64,000 nucleotides of DNA from NCBI GenBank assembly GCA_016711085.1, contig JADJTR010000007.1:62001-126000 (forward strand), given 5' to 3'. Position 1 is the stretch's first letter. The number at the start of each line of letters is the position of its first letter. Made by a program: the position numbers and the translations under genes. Source of the stretch: Phyllobacteriaceae bacterium. Its GTDB lineage: Bacteria; Pseudomonadota; Alphaproteobacteria; Rhizobiales; Rhizobiaceae. The notes beneath the pieces were generated by a model. The model saw only the letters and a list, made by a program, of their open reading frames with translations. It searched no databases and was not told the DNA's origin. Positions 61,991-64,000 of this stretch are shown in pieces.

Positions 61991-62947
61991 CTACAGGCTC
62001 CTCGACACGAACAGCAGCAGGGTGCCGAGCAGCGACAGCATCAACGCCACGCCGAGGAAATCGGGAACACGGAAAACCCGCATCTTGGCGATCGAGGTCT
62101 CAAAAAAACCGAGCGCGGCGCCGCCGACGACCAGCTTGGCGAGATAGAGCATGATCGCCGCGCCATGGGCGATGACGCCGTCGCCTTCGCCGGCGATGCC
62201 CCAGGGCAGGAAGATGCAGGCGATCAACGACATGTAGAGGACCAGCTTCAGCGACGCGGCGAGCTCGATCATGGCGAGGTGGCGGCCGGAATATTCCAGA
62301 ACCATCGCCTCGTGCACCATGGTGAGCTCGAGATGGGTGGCCGGATTGTCGACGGGCACGCGGGCGTTCTCGGCGAGCGCCACGATGACCAGTGCGATCA
62401 GCCCCATGGCGATGGACACGCGCAAGCCGACGGCCGACCCGCCCATGAACTCGGCCACCGTCGACAATTGCGTCGAGCCGGCCGAGAGCGCCAATGAGAA
62501 CACCATCAGCAGCATCGCCGGTTCGGCGAGCGCGGCGAACATCATTTCGCGCGACGAGCCGATGCCGCCGAAAGCGGTGCCGACATCCATGCCGGCGAGC
62601 GCCTGGAAAAAGCGGGCCGAGCCGAGCAGGGCGACGATGGCGATCAAATCGGCGGACCAGGAGAAGTGCAACCCCTTGGCGAAGGTCGGCACGAGGGCGG
62701 CGGCGACCCAGGTGGCGGCGAAGACCATGTAGGGAATGACGCGGAACAGCCACGAGGCGTTGTCGGCCAGCACCACGTCCTTGCGGGCGAGACGGATGAG
62801 ATCGCGATAGGGCTGCAGCAGCGGCGGACCGCGCCGGCCGACAAGGCGCGCCTTGACGATGCGCGTCAGGCCGGTGAGCGCCGGGGCGAGCGCCAGAACC
62901 AGGGCCATCTGCAAACCCTGCACCATCAGCGGGGCGATCAGGTCCAT
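61991..62947 (-). CDS. hyfC: Hydrogenase-4-like membrane subunit C (NuoH-like)
   Basis: 318 residues, eight membrane helices. ARLVGRRGPPLLQPYRDLIRLARKD and FGGIGSSREMMFAALAEPAMLL are the quinone-chamber/coupling motifs shared with NuoH and HycD; ENARVPVDNPATHLELTMVHEAMVLEYSG is the diagnostic acidic loop. It forms the membrane heel linking the redox arm to the antiporter subunits. Overlaps the hyfB stop by 10 bp. Confidence 0.92.
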   Translation of the reverse strand: MDLIAPLMVQGLQMALVLALAPALTGLTRIVKARLVGRRGPPLLQPYRDLIRLARKDVVLADNASWLFRVIPYMVFAATWVAAALVPTFAKGLHFSWSADLIAIVALLGSARFFQALAGMDVGTAFGGIGSSREMMFAALAEPAMLLMVFSLALSAGSTQLSTVAEFMGGSAVGLRVSIAMGLIALVIVALAENARVPVDNPATHLELTMVHEAMVLEYSGRHLAMIELAASLKLVLYMSLIACIFLPWGIAGEGDGVIAHGAAIMLYLAKLVVGGAALGFFETSIAKMRVFRVPDFLGVALMLSLLGTLLLFVSRSL

Positions 62948-64000
62948 AGCACGAGCGCCAGCAACAGGAGGATCAGCAGCATGAAAACGAAAGAGAGGTA
63001 TTGGCGGATGGTGAGGAACTGCAGGCGGTTGAGGCGGCCGGCAATGGCGTCGATGGCGCCGGCGATGCGGCCGTAGATGGCTGTCCAGGCGTGGTCCGTC
63101 AGCGTCACGGCGTGGCCGGCGGGGCGCATGTCGCCCGGCTGCGGCATGTCGACCTTTTCGGTCGCGGCAAGCAACAATGTTCCGAAAACACGGCGCAGCG
63201 GCTGGGCGAAACTGGAGGCCGAATACTGCGCCGCCGGGGCCGGCTCGTCGAAACCGCAGCCCCAGGCGATGGAGCGGCGCACCACGCGGCTGGCGGCGCG
63301 ATGCACGACCCAGGCGGCCATCGATCCCGACATGAGCACGAAGACGAACACCAGCAGGCCGTTATAGGAGGAGCGCCCCTCGCTGACCGGCACGATGGTG
63401 AACCATTCGCGCCACGATTGGCCCGGCATGGTCGTTCCGGCGAGATCGCGCACGACGGGGGCAAGCGCGTCGATGACGTAGCCGGGGAAAATGCCGAACA
63501 GCAGGCAGAGCAGCGCCAGGCCAAGCATCGCCGCCTGCATGAAGCGATCGACTTCCGTCGCCTTCGCCGCGGCCTCCGAGCGCGGCCGGCCAAGGAAGCC
63601 GACCCCGTAGAGACGCACGAAGGCGGCGGCGGCGAGCGCGGCGGCGAGCGCCAGCATGCCGCCGGCGGCGGGCACGAAAATCTTCAACGCCCATTGCGGC
63701 AAATCGGGGCTTTGCAAAATCGCCTGGAACAGCAGCCATTCGGAGGCGAAACCGTTGAGCGGCGGCAGCGCCGAAATCGCGGCGCTGGCGACGAGCACGG
63801 CGAAAGCCGTTCGCGGCATGCGGTGAATGAGGCCGCCGAGTTTCTCCAGATCGCGCTCGCCGGTGGCGGTCAGCACCGCGCCGGCGCCGAAGAACAGCAG
63901 GCTCTTAAAAACCGTGTGGTTGACGGCGTGGAAGAGGGCTGCCGTCAGGGCCAATGCCGCGGCGGGCAGCATGCCATTGGCGCGGAAGGCCAACGCCAGG
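62938..64000 (-). CDS. hyfB: Hydrogenase-4-like membrane subunit B (antiporter type), N-terminus outside window
   Basis: The last ~354 residues are visible: LFHAVNHTVFKSLLFFGAGAVLTATGERDLEKLGGLIHRMP (NuoL-like TM8 His/Lys loop), SALPPLNGFASEWLLFQAIL, then C-terminal helices and a long amphipathic region ending in LILLLLALVLWT. The frame is open through the window edge, so the start lies beyond 64000. It would be the first of at least six cotranscribed genes (hyfB-C-E-F-G-I). Confidence 0.9.
   Translation of the reverse strand, partial: LALAFRANGMLPAAALALTAALFHAVNHTVFKSLLFFGAGAVLTATGERDLEKLGGLIHRMPRTAFAVLVASAAISALPPLNGFASEWLLFQAILQSPDLPQWALKIFVPAAGGMLALAAALAAAAFVRLYGVGFLGRPRSEAAAKATEVDRFMQAAMLGLALLCLLFGIFPGYVIDALAPVVRDLAGTTMPGQSWREWFTIVPVSEGRSSYNGLLVFVFVLMSGSMAAWVVHRAASRVVRRSIAWGCGFDEPAPAAQYSASSFAQPLRRVFGTLLLAATEKVDMPQPGDMRPAGHAVTLTDHAWTAIYGRIAGAIDAIAGRLNRLQFLTIRQYLSFVFMLLILLLLALVLWT

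Noticed and set aside
57874..64000. Functional group 4 [NiFe]-hydrogenase or formate hydrogenlyase
   Set aside because: The large subunit lacks the RxCGxC motif and most of the C-terminal CxxC. No formate dehydrogenase or hyp genes are visible in the window.

Overview
The window is GC-rich (about two-thirds G+C by eye) and gene-dense. It looks like an alphaproteobacterium of the Hyphomicrobiales (Rhizobiales). The evidence is the C4-type 5-aminolevulinate synthase, the rhizobial gene orders ubiE-ubiB-coaBC, grpE-hrcA-rph-rdgB-hemW and DUF2849-cysI-DUF934, the oligoribonuclease NrnC, two perfect CtrA-type boxes, and the palindromic intergenic elements common in this order.

Layout. 1-3.6 kb: the 5' end of polA, an intergenic region holding a candidate three-hairpin small RNA behind a Pho-box-like sequence, an M20 peptidase, nrnC and a zinc-peptidase-like lipoprotein. 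3.7-9.9 kb: accessory DNA. It holds a repeat-invaded pseudogene, a relic duplication, a frameshifted IS5/IS427-type element, an AT-rich DUF262/AlbA_2 gene with an in-frame stop, a broken IS110-family element with a bridge-RNA-like leader, and a tandem array of a ~148-bp unit. 9.9-24.9 kb: a class A PBP, sulfite-reductase genes, gyrB, upp, add, ubiE and ubiB. 25.0-25.7 kb: a FitA/VapC toxin-antitoxin pair sits between ubiB and coaBC. 25.7-34.1 kb: coaBC, a class II glutamine amidotransferase, grpE, hrcA, rph, rdgB, hemW, rsmI and yraN. 34.1-45.2 kb: a P450 and then a tightly overlapping nucleoside operon. It encodes an uptake ABC transporter, cytidine deaminase, purine nucleoside phosphorylase, deoxyribose-phosphate aldolase, a double aldehyde dehydrogenase and thymidine phosphorylase, and it is headed by a perfect RutR-type palindrome. 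The matching BMP-family binding protein lies separately at 49.8-50.8 kb.

45.3-51.9 kb: an Fe-alcohol dehydrogenase, slyX, a TetR-linked set of small membrane genes, ogt and msrA. 52.1-55.6 kb: a surface-glycan-like cluster with a GT25 glycosyltransferase, a polysaccharide pyruvyl transferase and a single reading frame joining a Mur ligase to a PP-loop-like domain. 55.7-57.7 kb: tRNA-Ser(GGA), an ArsR regulator and hemA. 57.9 kb to the end: six genes of a hydrogenase-4-like (Hyf) membrane complex whose large subunit lacks most NiFe-coordinating cysteines, so it is probably not a hydrogenase.

Many genes, including hemW and msrA, are broken by single-base indels. This could be real decay or residual assembly error, and raw reads would settle it. 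The strongest unexplained items are the small RNA with C-rich loops, the Mur-ligase/PP-loop fusion in the glycan cluster, the NiFe-less Hyf complex, the IS110 leader RNA and the RutR-type control of deoxynucleoside salvage.
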